64,000 nt of DNA, from the NCBI GenBank assembly GCA_963788505.1, contig CAWBGY010000006.1:248001-312000 (forward strand), read 5' to 3'. A program made the translations under genes and the position numbers. This document shows, in pieces, positions 26,242 to 35,117 of the stretch (positions within the stretch are counted from its first letter, which is position 1; every line of letters begins with the position of its first letter). The stretch comes from JAIQFF01 sp963788505. GTDB taxonomy: Bacteria; Acidobacteriota; Terriglobia; Terriglobales; Acidobacteriaceae. The notes under the pieces were generated by a model. The model was not told the origin of the DNA. It saw nothing but the letters and a program-made list of their open reading frames with translations, and did no database searches.

Positions 26242-27099
26242 CTATTTCGGGGGCGCGGGCTGATCCTGGCTCGCGGGAGCCGGGGCGGCACTGGTCGAAG
26301 CCAGCGTTTCCAGATCGTTCTTCATGAGGCTGATTTCGACGCGTCCACCGCTGGTGCGCTTGGTCGTTTCGCCGGTCGCTGTGGGCACCGGAGCGTTGCC
26401 CATGCCGACCACGTAAATCCGGTAGACCGGGATTTCGTGGTTGAGCACCAGGTAACGGACTACCGCGTCCGCCATCTTCTGCGAAGTGGCGATCGCGGCC
26501 TGGCCGTGACCGGAGGAGAAGCCCTGGACTTCGATGATGTAGCCGCGCTGGTCCTTCAAAGGCGTCGCCATATCATCGAGGGCGGACTTGGCATTCTTGC
26601 TGAGCACGCTCTGGCCGGGACGGAAACGGATCTCGGTCTGCGTGGAAGCCTTGTACTGATCGATGTTACCTACCACCTGTTCCACCGTGGTGAGACGGGC
26701 ATTGGCCTGGGTCGCGGTCTGCTGCGCCATCTGGGCCTTGTTGCCGGCATCAATGGCGTGCTCGTCAGCCTCGTTGGCCTTGGTCGAGGCCAAACGGATG
26801 CCATCCTGGGCGCGCGAGTCAGTGTCCTTGATCATCTTGGTGTTCGCGGACGTGAGGTCGTCCAACTCGTTGACGCGGTCACGGATGGGACCAGTCTGCC
26901 GCTGCACATATTTCTTGCGGGCAAAGGGATTGATCTTGCCCCAGAAACCTTCATGCGTGTCGGGCTGCAGGGCAGGCTTGCCGCTGGCACCGGACGCAGC
27001 CGCGGGTTGATCTTGCGTGGTTGAGGTGGCCTGCTGCGCCAAGGCGGGAAGCGCCAGCACAACGGTCAGAAGCAGCGCTACGAAAAGGCGATTCTTCAT
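26242..27099 (-). CDS. OmpA-family outer membrane / peptidoglycan-binding protein
   Basis: 285 residues. Signal peptide MKNRLFVALLLTVVLALPAL ending AQ. A middle region (about 75-150) of Ala/Gln/Asn-rich heptads (IRLASTKANEADEHAIDAGN) predicts coiled coil. The C-terminal half is an OmpA-like domain: EIRFRPGQSVLSKNAKSALD, YIIEVQGFSSGHGQAAIATS and RIYVVGMGNAPVPTATG, ending with GGRVEISLM; it should bind peptidoglycan in the periplasm. GGAGGA precedes the ATG at 27099, and an intrinsic terminator follows the stop, so it looks like a single-gene unit. No N-terminal beta barrel is present. Confidence 0.88.
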   Translation of the reverse strand: MKNRLFVALLLTVVLALPALAQQATSTTQDQPAAASGASGKPALQPDTHEGFWGKINPFARKKYVQRQTGPIRDRVNELDDLTSANTKMIKDTDSRAQDGIRLASTKANEADEHAIDAGNKAQMAQQTATQANARLTTVEQVVGNIDQYKASTQTEIRFRPGQSVLSKNAKSALDDMATPLKDQRGYIIEVQGFSSGHGQAAIATSQKMADAVVRYLVLNHEIPVYRIYVVGMGNAPVPTATGETTKRTSGGRVEISLMKNDLETLASTSAAPAPASQDQPAPPK

Positions 27100-27580
27100 T
27101 TCTTAAGTCCTCCAAGTGGGGAGCATTGGCTCCGCTCAAGCATTAGTCCAAAAATATTGGCGTCTCAAATTGCTCGACACCTGCTGCTGTGTATAACAGG
27201 TGGAATGCCAAACCAGGGGAAATCTAAGTCTTTCGCCAGCAATACATTGTAACGCCACAGACAGAACGAAGGGAGCGAAAAAGCCACGCGCCGGGTAATT
27301 TTGGCGAAATCTGGTATAAAAACTGCGTGTGGCAACGGTTGCAAAAAATTGCGGTAACCCAGTAATGTCTGCGACACCCGCCAGATACGTCCACTCTGGA
27401 GTTCGAGCATCGTCGATTCCAATGCGAGACTGGATCCCTCTGCTGCTTACTTTGCTGTCGCTCTCCTGCACTCAGGCGGAAAATCAGCCCAGACGGCGCG
27501 CTGTTCGTCGCGATGATTGCGCAGGGTTCCGGTATCGCGTGACCTGGAGCCCATCACGAACCACGTAGGGGCGGGTGCCC
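27100..27580. other. Intergenic stretch between the OmpA-domain gene and dgt
   Basis: 481 bp. The part next to 27100 holds the OmpA-gene leader (Shine-Dalgarno rc GGAGGA at about 27108) and presumably its promoter, which could not be fixed: no -35/-10 pair with normal spacing was seen. The part near 27422-27568 holds a weak lipoprotein-like ORF. The right end (from 27561) is a CACGTAGG-family repeat. No tRNA or other RNA fold recognised. Confidence 0.5.
27422..27568 (+). CDS. Possible small or truncated lipoprotein ORF
   Basis: 48 codons from the ATG at 27422. The first 22 residues, MRDWIPLLLTLLSLSCTQAE, look like a lipoprotein signal with the lipobox LSLSC; the rest is Arg-rich and has no family likeness. 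In a second frame the same DNA reads KISPDGALFVAMIAQGSG, which looks more protein-like, so this could be the decayed start of a longer gene. No Shine-Dalgarno. Weak call. Confidence 0.25.
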   Translation: MRDWIPLLLTLLSLSCTQAENQPRRRAVRRDDCAGFRYRVTWSPSRTT

Positions 27581-27613
27581 TCACCCGCCCGGCCGGGCAA
27601 AGCCCGGCTGGTT
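27561..27613. repeat. CACGTAGGGGCGGGTG family palindrome overlapping the dgt 3' end
   Basis: CACGTAGGGGCGGGTGCCCT then CACCCGCCC, followed by the hairpin GCCGGGC AAA GCCCGGC. The dgt stop (TGA, minus strand, 27581-27583) lies inside it. Confidence 0.85.
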
Positions 27614-28735
27614 TTTTTGTTCGGTCCCGCAATACTTCTCATGCTGTTCGTAAATAAAATTGTCAGTCATGCCGGCGATGTAGTCGCAAATCACACGCGG
27701 AAGTGATTCCTGCCCGGCCTTCTCCTGATAGCTCTGTGGCAGGCTTTCGGGTTTCGCCATCCAGAATTCGAACAGTTCTCGAATGACGCGCTCCGCGTCG
27801 TTCTTTTCCGGATCCAGCGCGGCGCTGAAGTAGAGGTTCTGGTAAAGAAACTCTTTAGTGCCGCGCCGTTCTTCTTCCACTGCGGCACTGAAAGTGGCGA
27901 GACGCTGAGGATGCGCCCGCACGTCTTCCAGGCAGCGGATGCCGGCGGCCTTGATCCGGCCCTGAAGGTTGCGAATCAGATCGCCCACCATGCGATCGAG
28001 AATCCGTTTCAGCGCTTCGTTGAACTTCAGCTTCTCAAGGGCGCTGGGATAGGCGCGCTCGGCATCGCCATAGAAACCATCGAACCCCGGGACGCCGCCG
28101 CGGATCTGCGCAAGCGTGAGCAGGCGAGCCTCATATCCGTCGTCGAGATCGGCTGTGTCGTACGCGATCTCATCGGCCAGATCGATAAGCTGGGCTTCAA
28201 GCGGCGGACGCTGATCGAGCAAATATTCCGCCAGTTCGGGAAACTGCTCGACGGAATAATCGTGAGAGTGCTTGATGATGCCTTCGCGCACTTCGAACGT
28301 AAGATTGAGCCCGCGGAAGGCAGCGTAGCGCAGCTCGAAGTCTTCGACGATGCGCAAGGCGTGCAGGTTGTGGTCAAAGAAAAGGCCGTGCTCGCGCATG
28401 ACGGTGTCCAGTGCCTTTTCGCCGGCGTGTCCGAAAGGTGGGTGACCCACGTCGTGGACCAGGGCCAGGGCTTCGACCAGATCCACGTTCAGGCCGAGCT
28501 GGCCGGCGATGGTGCGGGCGATTTGCGCCACCTCCAGCGTGTGAGTCAGACGGTTGCGGAAATGATCGGAGAAACGCCGCGTAAAAACCTGGGTCTTGGC
28601 CTCCAGCCGGCGAAAAGCGCGGGAGTGAATGACCCGGTCGCGGTCCCGCTGGAAATCGTTGCGATAGGGATGCTGGGGCTCGGGAATGCGGCGTCCGCGG
28701 GATTGTTCCACCCGCACGGCGTAATCGGCCAGCAT
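27581..28735 (-). CDS. dgt: Deoxyguanosinetriphosphate triphosphohydrolase-like protein
   Basis: 384 residues. HD-domain metal site: NRLTHTLEVAQIARTIAG (H65), LVHDVGHPPFGHAGE (H94, D95, H98, H103), and the later LIDLADEIAYDTADLDDG that supplies the final Asp. It hydrolyses dNTPs to deoxynucleoside and triphosphate and helps control the dNTP pool. N-terminal PYRNDFQRDRDRVIHSRAFR is the typical opening of this family. ATG at 28735 without an obvious Shine-Dalgarno. The last dozen residues (QKNQPGFARPGG) and the stop are encoded by the downstream repeat, so the native C-terminus was probably shorter or different. Confidence 0.93.
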   Translation of the reverse strand: MLADYAVRVEQSRGRRIPEPQHPYRNDFQRDRDRVIHSRAFRRLEAKTQVFTRRFSDHFRNRLTHTLEVAQIARTIAGQLGLNVDLVEALALVHDVGHPPFGHAGEKALDTVMREHGLFFDHNLHALRIVEDFELRYAAFRGLNLTFEVREGIIKHSHDYSVEQFPELAEYLLDQRPPLEAQLIDLADEIAYDTADLDDGYEARLLTLAQIRGGVPGFDGFYGDAERAYPSALEKLKFNEALKRILDRMVGDLIRNLQGRIKAAGIRCLEDVRAHPQRLATFSAAVEEERRGTKEFLYQNLYFSAALDPEKNDAERVIRELFEFWMAKPESLPQSYQEKAGQESLPRVICDYIAGMTDNFIYEQHEKYCGTEQKNQPGFARPGG

Positions 28736-28760
28736 GGGGCAAGTTTAGCACTGGGGCCTG

Positions 28761-28835
28761 ATGTAGGCGCGAGCGCCCCGCTCGTGCTGCGGCGTTCGTG
28801 GTGCCGCCGCACGAGCGGGACGCTCGCGCCTACAT
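28761..28835. repeat. GTAGGCGCGAGCGTCCCGCTC inverted repeat, copy 2
   Basis: ATGTAGGCGCGAGCGCCCCG CTCGTGC pairs with GCACGAGCGGGACGCTCGCG CCTACAT; about 25-bp spacer. The TAG on the minus strand at 28830-28832 is the stop of the GNAT gene upstream. Confidence 0.9.
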
Positions 28836-29306
28836 TGTGTCTCCCAGCTTCAAACGCATCTCGTTGGTGGATTCGAACCCCAGACTCTGGTAGAGCGGAC
28901 GGCCTTTATCGCTGGCGTGCAGGGTCACGTGAACGAAACCCTCCGTGCGGCACCAGTCAATCATGGTCTGCATGAGGCGGCGGGCGATGCCCTGGCGGCG
29001 AAATGGCGGATCGGTATACATGTTGAGAATCGTGGCGCGGCGGCACTGGCCATCATAAGGATGGCTGGGCCACGGGCTGATCAACACCACGCCGCCGGCC
29101 ACGACTTGTTCTCCCGAACTCGCCAGCCAGCCGTGCAGCGTGCCATTCGCCAGTGCTCCCGCCAGATAGGGTTTGCAGGTCGAGACCATCGCAGAGAGGT
29201 CCACGGGGTCGTTGTAGCCCATGTCTTCGTACATACCCTGGCGATGGCGCAGCAAGGCGGGAATGTCCTCGAGGGTGGCCTGCCGGATAAGCACGTCAGG
29301 ACTCAT
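28830..29306 (-). CDS. GNAT-family N-acetyltransferase
   Basis: 158 residues. VLIRQATLEDIPALLRHRQG opens the fold; the acetyl-CoA loop is NMYTDPPFRRQGIARRLMQT (RRQGIA), followed by VHVTLHASDKGRPLYQSLGF. Substrate unknown. AAGGAG lies 7 nt before the ATG at 29306. The stop TAG and the residues just before it (GDTM) fall in the repeat at 28761-28835. Codirectional with dgt. Confidence 0.85.
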   Translation of the reverse strand: MSPDVLIRQATLEDIPALLRHRQGMYEDMGYNDPVDLSAMVSTCKPYLAGALANGTLHGWLASSGEQVVAGGVVLISPWPSHPYDGQCRRATILNMYTDPPFRRQGIARRLMQTMIDWCRTEGFVHVTLHASDKGRPLYQSLGFESTNEMRLKLGDTM

Positions 29307-29326
29307 TGATTTTCTCCTTCTGGGTG

Positions 29327-29368
29327 CCCCACCCTCGTCTCTCCGTTCTTTGGAGAGACAGGGTGGGT
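29327..29368. repeat. Hairpin GTGCCCCACCCT family
   Basis: CCCCACCCTCGTCTCTCC and GGAGAGACAGGGTGGG pair across a loop of about 8 nt with one bulge, in the gap between the TPR and GNAT genes. Confidence 0.7.
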
Positions 29369-29405
29369 CTCGCGAGACAGAGACTTATCAGGATACAAAA
29401 AGAAA

Positions 29406-29453
29406 GCCGAGCTTGCGCTCGGCCCGGCAGGTGAGACACCTGCCCCTACGTGG
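29406..29453. repeat. CACGTAGGGGCAGGTG family palindrome (reverse orientation)
   Basis: GCCGAGC TTGC GCTCGGC hairpin, then GGCAGGTG AGA CACCTGCC, then CCTACGTGG. Ten bases past the TPR gene stop. Confidence 0.85.
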
Positions 29454-29463
29454 TTTGTGCTGA

Positions 29464-31521
29464 CTACTTGTTGTCTGAATCTTCCTTGGCCAGCTTCATC
29501 TTGGCTGATTCCAGTTTCTTCTGTACCCGGGCCACGTCGCTCTGATCCACTTCGGCAGCCACGGTCTTGCTCCACTCGGATAACGCCTGCTCCCAATGCG
29601 CCGCCGCCAGCTTGAGGCGTCCGGTTTTCTGGTAGAGGTCGCCGAGGTGCTCCTGCACGGTAGGGTCAGTCCCGATCCGCTGCGCAGCTTTGATCAGGAT
29701 ATCTTCCGCGGAATCATATTTACCCAGTTTGAAGTAGGCCCAGCCCAGTGAATCGAGGTAGGCGCCGTTGGCGGGATCGAGATCGACTGCCTTCTTGATC
29801 ATGCCCAGGGCCTCGTCCAGCTTGACCCCACGGTCGGCCAGCATGTAGCCGAGATAGTTAAGCGCGGTGGCGTTCTGGGGATCGCCCGCCAGGACTTTGC
29901 GGAACATCTCTTCCGCGGGCTCATATTTCTTCTGCCGTTCGAAGGTCGAGCCGCGCAAGAAGTAGACGTATTGCTTGTCTTCGTCCTTGGTGGAAAGCTG
30001 CTCGGCCTTGTCCAGAGCTTCTTCAGCTTCGGGCCAGCGCTTGAGCCGGCTGTACATCTGGGACAGGGTAATGTAAACGTCGCGGTCGTCAGGCGTGCCC
30101 TTGAGCAGCGCTTTGACCTGCTGCAATCCGGCATCCGGCTGGCCCATGTCGGCCAACTGGGCGGCGTACACCATCTTCAGGCTGCGGTCGTTCGGCAGCT
30201 TCTGCACCGCTTCCTTGGCCGCGTCCGTGGCCTGCTGCCACTGCTTGGCCTCGCGGTAGGTATCGATGATCTGCTGGTAGCCGCGTTCGGCATTTTCGTC
30301 GCCCAGCACCAGCATCTTCCTGAAGGTCTCGATGGCCTGGGAATCATTCTTGTTGTCGCGATAAATCGTGCCCAGACGTTCCAAGAACACGGACCGGTTA
30401 TTCTTCTCGGCCTGGGTGTAGCCGTTGTCCGGCTTTTCGGTCTTCTTGAGCAGGTCCTGCAATACCTGAATGGCTTCGTCGTAGCGGCCTTGCGCCTGGT
30501 ACACGGCCGCCATGTTGTACGGCACCTGGATCGAGTCCTGCACCATGGACCCAGCTTTTTTCAGGGTATCCAGCGCCTGGTCGAACTTGCCGCTCTTGCG
30601 GTAAATTTCCGCCATCCGCAGATAGGTCTCGGCGTCCTCGGGATTGGCGTCCTCGATGATCTTGTACTGCTCCAGAGCGGCGTCGGTCTGGCCGTCATTC
30701 ATCAGGTTCTGGGCCAGGCCGCGAATCGCGTCCAGATTGTCGCGGTCGAGTTCAATCGCTTTCCGGTAGGCGTTGATGGAGTTCTTGTATTGTTTCTGCT
30801 GCTCGTAGGTATAGCCGAGTGCCGAGTACAGCTTGGCCGAACGGGCTGCGTCCGGAATGGAACTCAGGACTTCGCCGGCACGAGCGGTATCACCCTCTTC
30901 GTTGTACAGATACGCCAGCGTGGTCACCGCTTCTTCCGAATCGGGATCCAGCTTGACCGCGGTCTTGAACTCGCCCTCAGCCTTCTGCAGGTCATTGTTC
31001 AGCCGGTAGAGGCGTCCCAGCAGAAGGTGATCGTCAACACTGTCCGGTTCGATCTTGATGATCTGCTCGTACTGCTCGATGGCCAGCTTGAGCACATTCT
31101 GGGAGCCCTGCCCCGCCTGGTCACCCAGCGAGCGCAAATAAATCCGGCCCAGCAGTTTGTGGGCCTCCAGGTTGTTGGGATCGCGCTTGAGAATGTCCTG
31201 GGCCTCGAGGACAGCATCCCGAATACGGCCGGTCTTGGCATAGAGCTCGGCCAGCGCGGAAGTCAGGTACTCGGAGGTAGGATCGGCGTCGATCGCCAGC
31301 CGGTATTCTTCGATGGCTTTGTTGGCCAACTCGCTGCGGCCATACATCGCCACCTGCTCCTCGTACATATGGGCCAGGGTGTAGTGGTAATACGCCGCCG
31401 CCTTATCCAGCTTGCGGGGCGCCGGCGCGGCGGCCGGCTTGGAATTCGCGGACGGGGTTTGCTCCGCAGAAACAGCAGGGACGACCAACAGCAAAATAAG
31501 AGTGCAGTAGATGCTTTTCAT
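29464..31521 (-). CDS. Secreted tetratricopeptide-repeat protein
   Basis: 685 residues from the ATG at 31521, chosen for the signal peptide MKSIYCTLILLLVVPAVSAE and the GAAGG before it; a longer frame to 31701 is not supported. From about residue 45 on it is made of roughly fifteen 34-residue TPR units, e.g. AIEEYRLAIDADPTSEYLTS, LEQYKIIEDANPEDAETYLR and ALGMIKKAVDLDPANGAYLD. TPR superhelices are protein-protein scaffolds; in the periplasm of Acidobacteria such proteins are often linked to envelope assembly or secretion, but no function can be stated. No lipobox. Confidence 0.85.
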   Translation of the reverse strand: MKSIYCTLILLLVVPAVSAEQTPSANSKPAAAPAPRKLDKAAAYYHYTLAHMYEEQVAMYGRSELANKAIEEYRLAIDADPTSEYLTSALAELYAKTGRIRDAVLEAQDILKRDPNNLEAHKLLGRIYLRSLGDQAGQGSQNVLKLAIEQYEQIIKIEPDSVDDHLLLGRLYRLNNDLQKAEGEFKTAVKLDPDSEEAVTTLAYLYNEEGDTARAGEVLSSIPDAARSAKLYSALGYTYEQQKQYKNSINAYRKAIELDRDNLDAIRGLAQNLMNDGQTDAALEQYKIIEDANPEDAETYLRMAEIYRKSGKFDQALDTLKKAGSMVQDSIQVPYNMAAVYQAQGRYDEAIQVLQDLLKKTEKPDNGYTQAEKNNRSVFLERLGTIYRDNKNDSQAIETFRKMLVLGDENAERGYQQIIDTYREAKQWQQATDAAKEAVQKLPNDRSLKMVYAAQLADMGQPDAGLQQVKALLKGTPDDRDVYITLSQMYSRLKRWPEAEEALDKAEQLSTKDEDKQYVYFLRGSTFERQKKYEPAEEMFRKVLAGDPQNATALNYLGYMLADRGVKLDEALGMIKKAVDLDPANGAYLDSLGWAYFKLGKYDSAEDILIKAAQRIGTDPTVQEHLGDLYQKTGRLKLAAAHWEQALSEWSKTVAAEVDQSDVARVQKKLESAKMKLAKEDSDNK

Positions 31522-31952
31522 CGAGAAACCTTCGGGCCTCCCTGGACCACAGCGATTGGATGCCGAACCGCTGCCGGCGGGTGCTTTTCGTATTGTAAAC
31601 TGTGCGGACGCGAGGCGGTGAAAAAGGCAATCACGGAACCGGGGGAAGCAACGATCAGAAGTACAGGGACTAGTAGATTTTGACTTATTTTCGGACGACA
31701 TATTGTAAAGAAATGTTTGGCCCTGTCATCCTGAGCGGAGTAGCGGCTTCGCGCAGCGAAGGCGATGCGGAGCCGAAGGACCCCTACAAACTTTACGCGG
31801 GTGCTACGGAAAACCCCCAGACGGAAACGCTCCCGCCGCTACCTGAGCGAAACGATACCGTTAAGCCGCTATGGGTCCTTCGACTCCGTCAGCGCATTCG
31901 CAAGCGAATGCGCAGCCTCCGCTCAGAATGACAGAGGAAAACAATGACAGCC
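31522..31952. other. Intergenic stretch with diverged GTCATCCTGAGCG repeat pair
   Basis: 431 bp between purH and the TPR gene, both on the minus strand. It carries two facing repeat halves (31722-31791 and 31872-31933) and presumably the TPR-gene promoter near 31560-31710, where TACAAT (minus strand) occurs without a matched -35. No gene supported. Confidence 0.5.
31722..31933. repeat. Facing repeat halves, GTCATCCTGAGCGG family
   Basis: CTGTCATCCTGAGCGGAGTA to CGAAGGACCCCTAC (31722-31787) faces GGGTCCTTCGACTCCGTCAG to CTCAGAATGACAG (31872-31934). Related to the 15743 and 36420 copies by the GTCATCC...GGACC ends. Confidence 0.75.
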
Positions 31953-33521
<1,569 letters not shown>

Positions 33522-33578
33522 GGCAGACCTCGAATGAATGGGGATGTGCCTGGGAAGGCAGGAAGAAATTCTAACAGC

Positions 33579-33725
33579 AGTCGTTGGCTCTTGGTCGTTG
33601 GTCGTTGGCCGGGCCCAAGTCTTCCAGACATCGAGGTCGAGAGGCGCGTGGATCGAGGTCGATTGGGGACCAACAAAAACGAGTGCAGTGAGAGGCCAAC
33701 GACCCACGGCCAACGGCCAACGACT
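33579..33725. repeat. CGTTGGTCGTTGGCC inverted repeat, empty form
   Basis: Left arm 33579-33613 (AGTCGTTGGCTCTTGGTCGT then TGGTCGTTGGCC) and right arm 33694-33725 (GGCCAACGACCCACGGCCAA then CGGCCAACGACT) pair almost end to end, spacer about 80 bp without a gene. Same family as the arms around the four-helix-bundle gene. Confidence 0.9.
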
Positions 33726-34353
33726 AGGTCTTTGCCTTTGCTTTCAGCTTGACCTGGCCGTTCTGCATTTCGACGGTGTATTCGACCGCCTCGCAGCCGT
33801 ACTGCTTGCGGATCTGATCGGTTTTCTTCTGCACGAACGAGGTAAAACTGTCGAGATTGCCGGAGATGGACTCGCCCGATCTCTTCTTGGCGTCCGAAAG
33901 CGCCTGGTAGAGTTTCTGCACCTGATCGCGTTCCGCGCGGGCGTCGGTACATTGCATGCTGAAAGGCTTGGCTTCGGGGGCCGGCGCAGCCGCGGCGCTG
34001 GCAGCGGCGTGGCCTACCCCGTAAACCTTATGCTCCGGTTCATGCTCCTCCACCCGCACTCCCTGCACGGAAAGCAGAGCGTCCTGGGGGCGGCGGTAAC
34101 CTTCTTCACGAATGCGGTTCTTTTTGCGCCACAGATCGCTGTAAATCGCATAGCGTTGCGCGATCTCGTTATAGCGGAAGCGTTGTGAAAAACTCATGCG
34201 GCCACCGTCGCTGAATTTGCGCAGAAGGGAAAGCACCTTCCATTCCACGTCAGTGGGAGGCCGCTTGGTCGGATTGCTGAAATAAATCTCGTACTCGATC
34301 TTCAGCCGGCGCAGCTGCGAGTCGAGCAGAGTCAATTCTTCGTCGGTGGTCAC
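33724..34353 (-). CDS. Uncharacterised protein with MXAN_5187-like C-terminal domain
   Basis: 209 residues from the GTG at 34353, chosen because GGAGA lies 8 nt upstream and the protein then begins VTTDEELTLLDSQLRRLKIE. The segment EYEIYFSNPTKRPPTDVEWK, followed by RMSFSQRFRYNEIAQRYAIY and SDLWRKK, resembles the domain named after Myxococcus MXAN_5187, as recalled. A Pro/Ala linker near residue 120 precedes a second conserved block (LYQALSDAKKRSGESISGNL; FTSFVQKKTDQIRKQYG). No signal peptide or membrane helix; probably cytosolic, role unknown. The stop codon touches the end of the inverted repeat. Confidence 0.6.
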   Translation of the reverse strand: MTTDEELTLLDSQLRRLKIEYEIYFSNPTKRPPTDVEWKVLSLLRKFSDGGRMSFSQRFRYNEIAQRYAIYSDLWRKKNRIREEGYRRPQDALLSVQGVRVEEHEPEHKVYGVGHAAASAAAAPAPEAKPFSMQCTDARAERDQVQKLYQALSDAKKRSGESISGNLDSFTSFVQKKTDQIRKQYGCEAVEYTVEMQNGQVKLKAKAKT

Positions 34354-34450
34354 CCAGGGATCTCCAGCCGACAGTCTAGAGGTTCGCAGGCAATTGGACG
34401 AGGTTCCCGTTGGCCACGAGAGGGATGGAACGAAAGTACCCAAAGGCGGC

Positions 34451-34582
34451 TATCGGACCTCGGACCTCAGACCTCAGACCTCGGCAAGGCTACAGGTTCG
34501 CCATCCTGCCATGTTCCAGGTCAGGGATGAATGACTTCGAAGAAGATTTGCTGAGGTCCGACGTCCGAGGTCCGACGTCTAG
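34451..34582. repeat. Inverted repeat, GGACCTCGGACCTCAGACC family
   Basis: Left arm 34451-34486 (CGGACCTCGGACCTCAGACC then TCAGACCTCGGC) and right arm 34551-34582 (GAGGTCCGACGTCCGAGGTC then CGACGTCTAGC) pair with mismatches. Arms consist of degenerate 10-mers. Spacer about 65 bp, no gene. Confidence 0.85.
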
Positions 34583-34584
34583 CT

Positions 34585-34941
34585 TTACTTCGCCGCCATC
34601 TTCTTGACCATGGCCAGTACCAGCTTGCGGTCGCTGTCGTTGAGGCTGACAGCGTAGCGGCGAATCTGGCTCAGGAAGCGGACTTCATCGTCAGACAGTT
34701 GAGGCAGGTTCTTGGAGCCGTTGGAGTGCCCGGACTCGGAGAAAAACTGGGATAGCGCGATTTCCATGGCGCCCGCAATCTTGGCCAGGGTATCGAGTGA
34801 CGGAATCGTGTGCCCGTTCTCCACCCGCGAGAGATAACACCGCAGAAGGCCGGTGCGCTTCTCGATGTCCCCCTGGGACATGCCTCTTTGCAGCCGGTAG
34901 TTCCGGATGGTCTCGCCGATGTTCATAGAAAAAGCAACCAA
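34585..34941 (-). CDS. XRE-family helix-turn-helix transcriptional regulator
   Basis: 118 residues. The HTH is NIGETIRNYRLQRGMSQGDI and EKRTGLLRCYLSRVENGHTI (about 7-46), continuing PSLDTLAKIAGAMEIALSQF; it is a short DNA-binding domain with a C-terminal region (LSDDEVRFLSQIRRYAVSLN) of unknown role. Start: TTG at 34941 has AGGGGG 6 nt upstream; ATG at 34926 is possible but has no such site. A good promoter lies at 34966-34994, so the mRNA leader would be about 18 nt. Targets unknown; the palindrome at 35004-35018 just upstream could be an autoregulatory operator. Confidence 0.85.
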   Translation of the reverse strand: MVAFSMNIGETIRNYRLQRGMSQGDIEKRTGLLRCYLSRVENGHTIPSLDTLAKIAGAMEIALSQFFSESGHSNGSKNLPQLSDDEVRFLSQIRRYAVSLNDSDRKLVLAMVKKMAAK

Positions 34942-34965
34942 AACCGACCCCCTAGGATGAGGTGC

Positions 34966-34994
34966 ATAGTAACCAGAGTAGTACCTTCTGGCAA
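34966..34994 (-). promoter_or_regulatory. Sigma-70-type promoter of the XRE regulator gene
   Basis: Minus strand: -35 TTGCCA (34994-34989), exactly 17 bp spacer, -10 TACTAT (34971-34966). The predicted transcript starts near 34959, 18 nt before the TTG codon and just before the AGGGGG ribosome site. The best promoter match found in the window by eye. Confidence 0.6.
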
Positions 34995-35003
34995 GGGGAA
35001 TTT

Positions 35004-35018
35004 AGTTGCACCACAACT
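35004..35018. promoter_or_regulatory. Small palindrome AGTTG-CACCA-CAACT upstream of the XRE promoter
   Basis: Five-base perfect half sites separated by five bases, 10 bp upstream of the -35 box. A possible operator for the divergent interval; the evidence is position and symmetry only. Confidence 0.25.
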
Positions 35019-35117
35019 GGTCATGGGGTAAGCGGGCGAACCCAGCCCCGGCCGGAGCAGAGTGATGATGGTTGGGCAGCCACCATCGAAGTCCCTCTTC
35101 TCCCGAGGCGGCCCCCA

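Noticed and set aside
27315..27320. TATAAA as a -10 box for a plus-strand gene
   Set aside because: The only -35-like word (TTGGCG) is 8 bp away, and the downstream ORF is weak.
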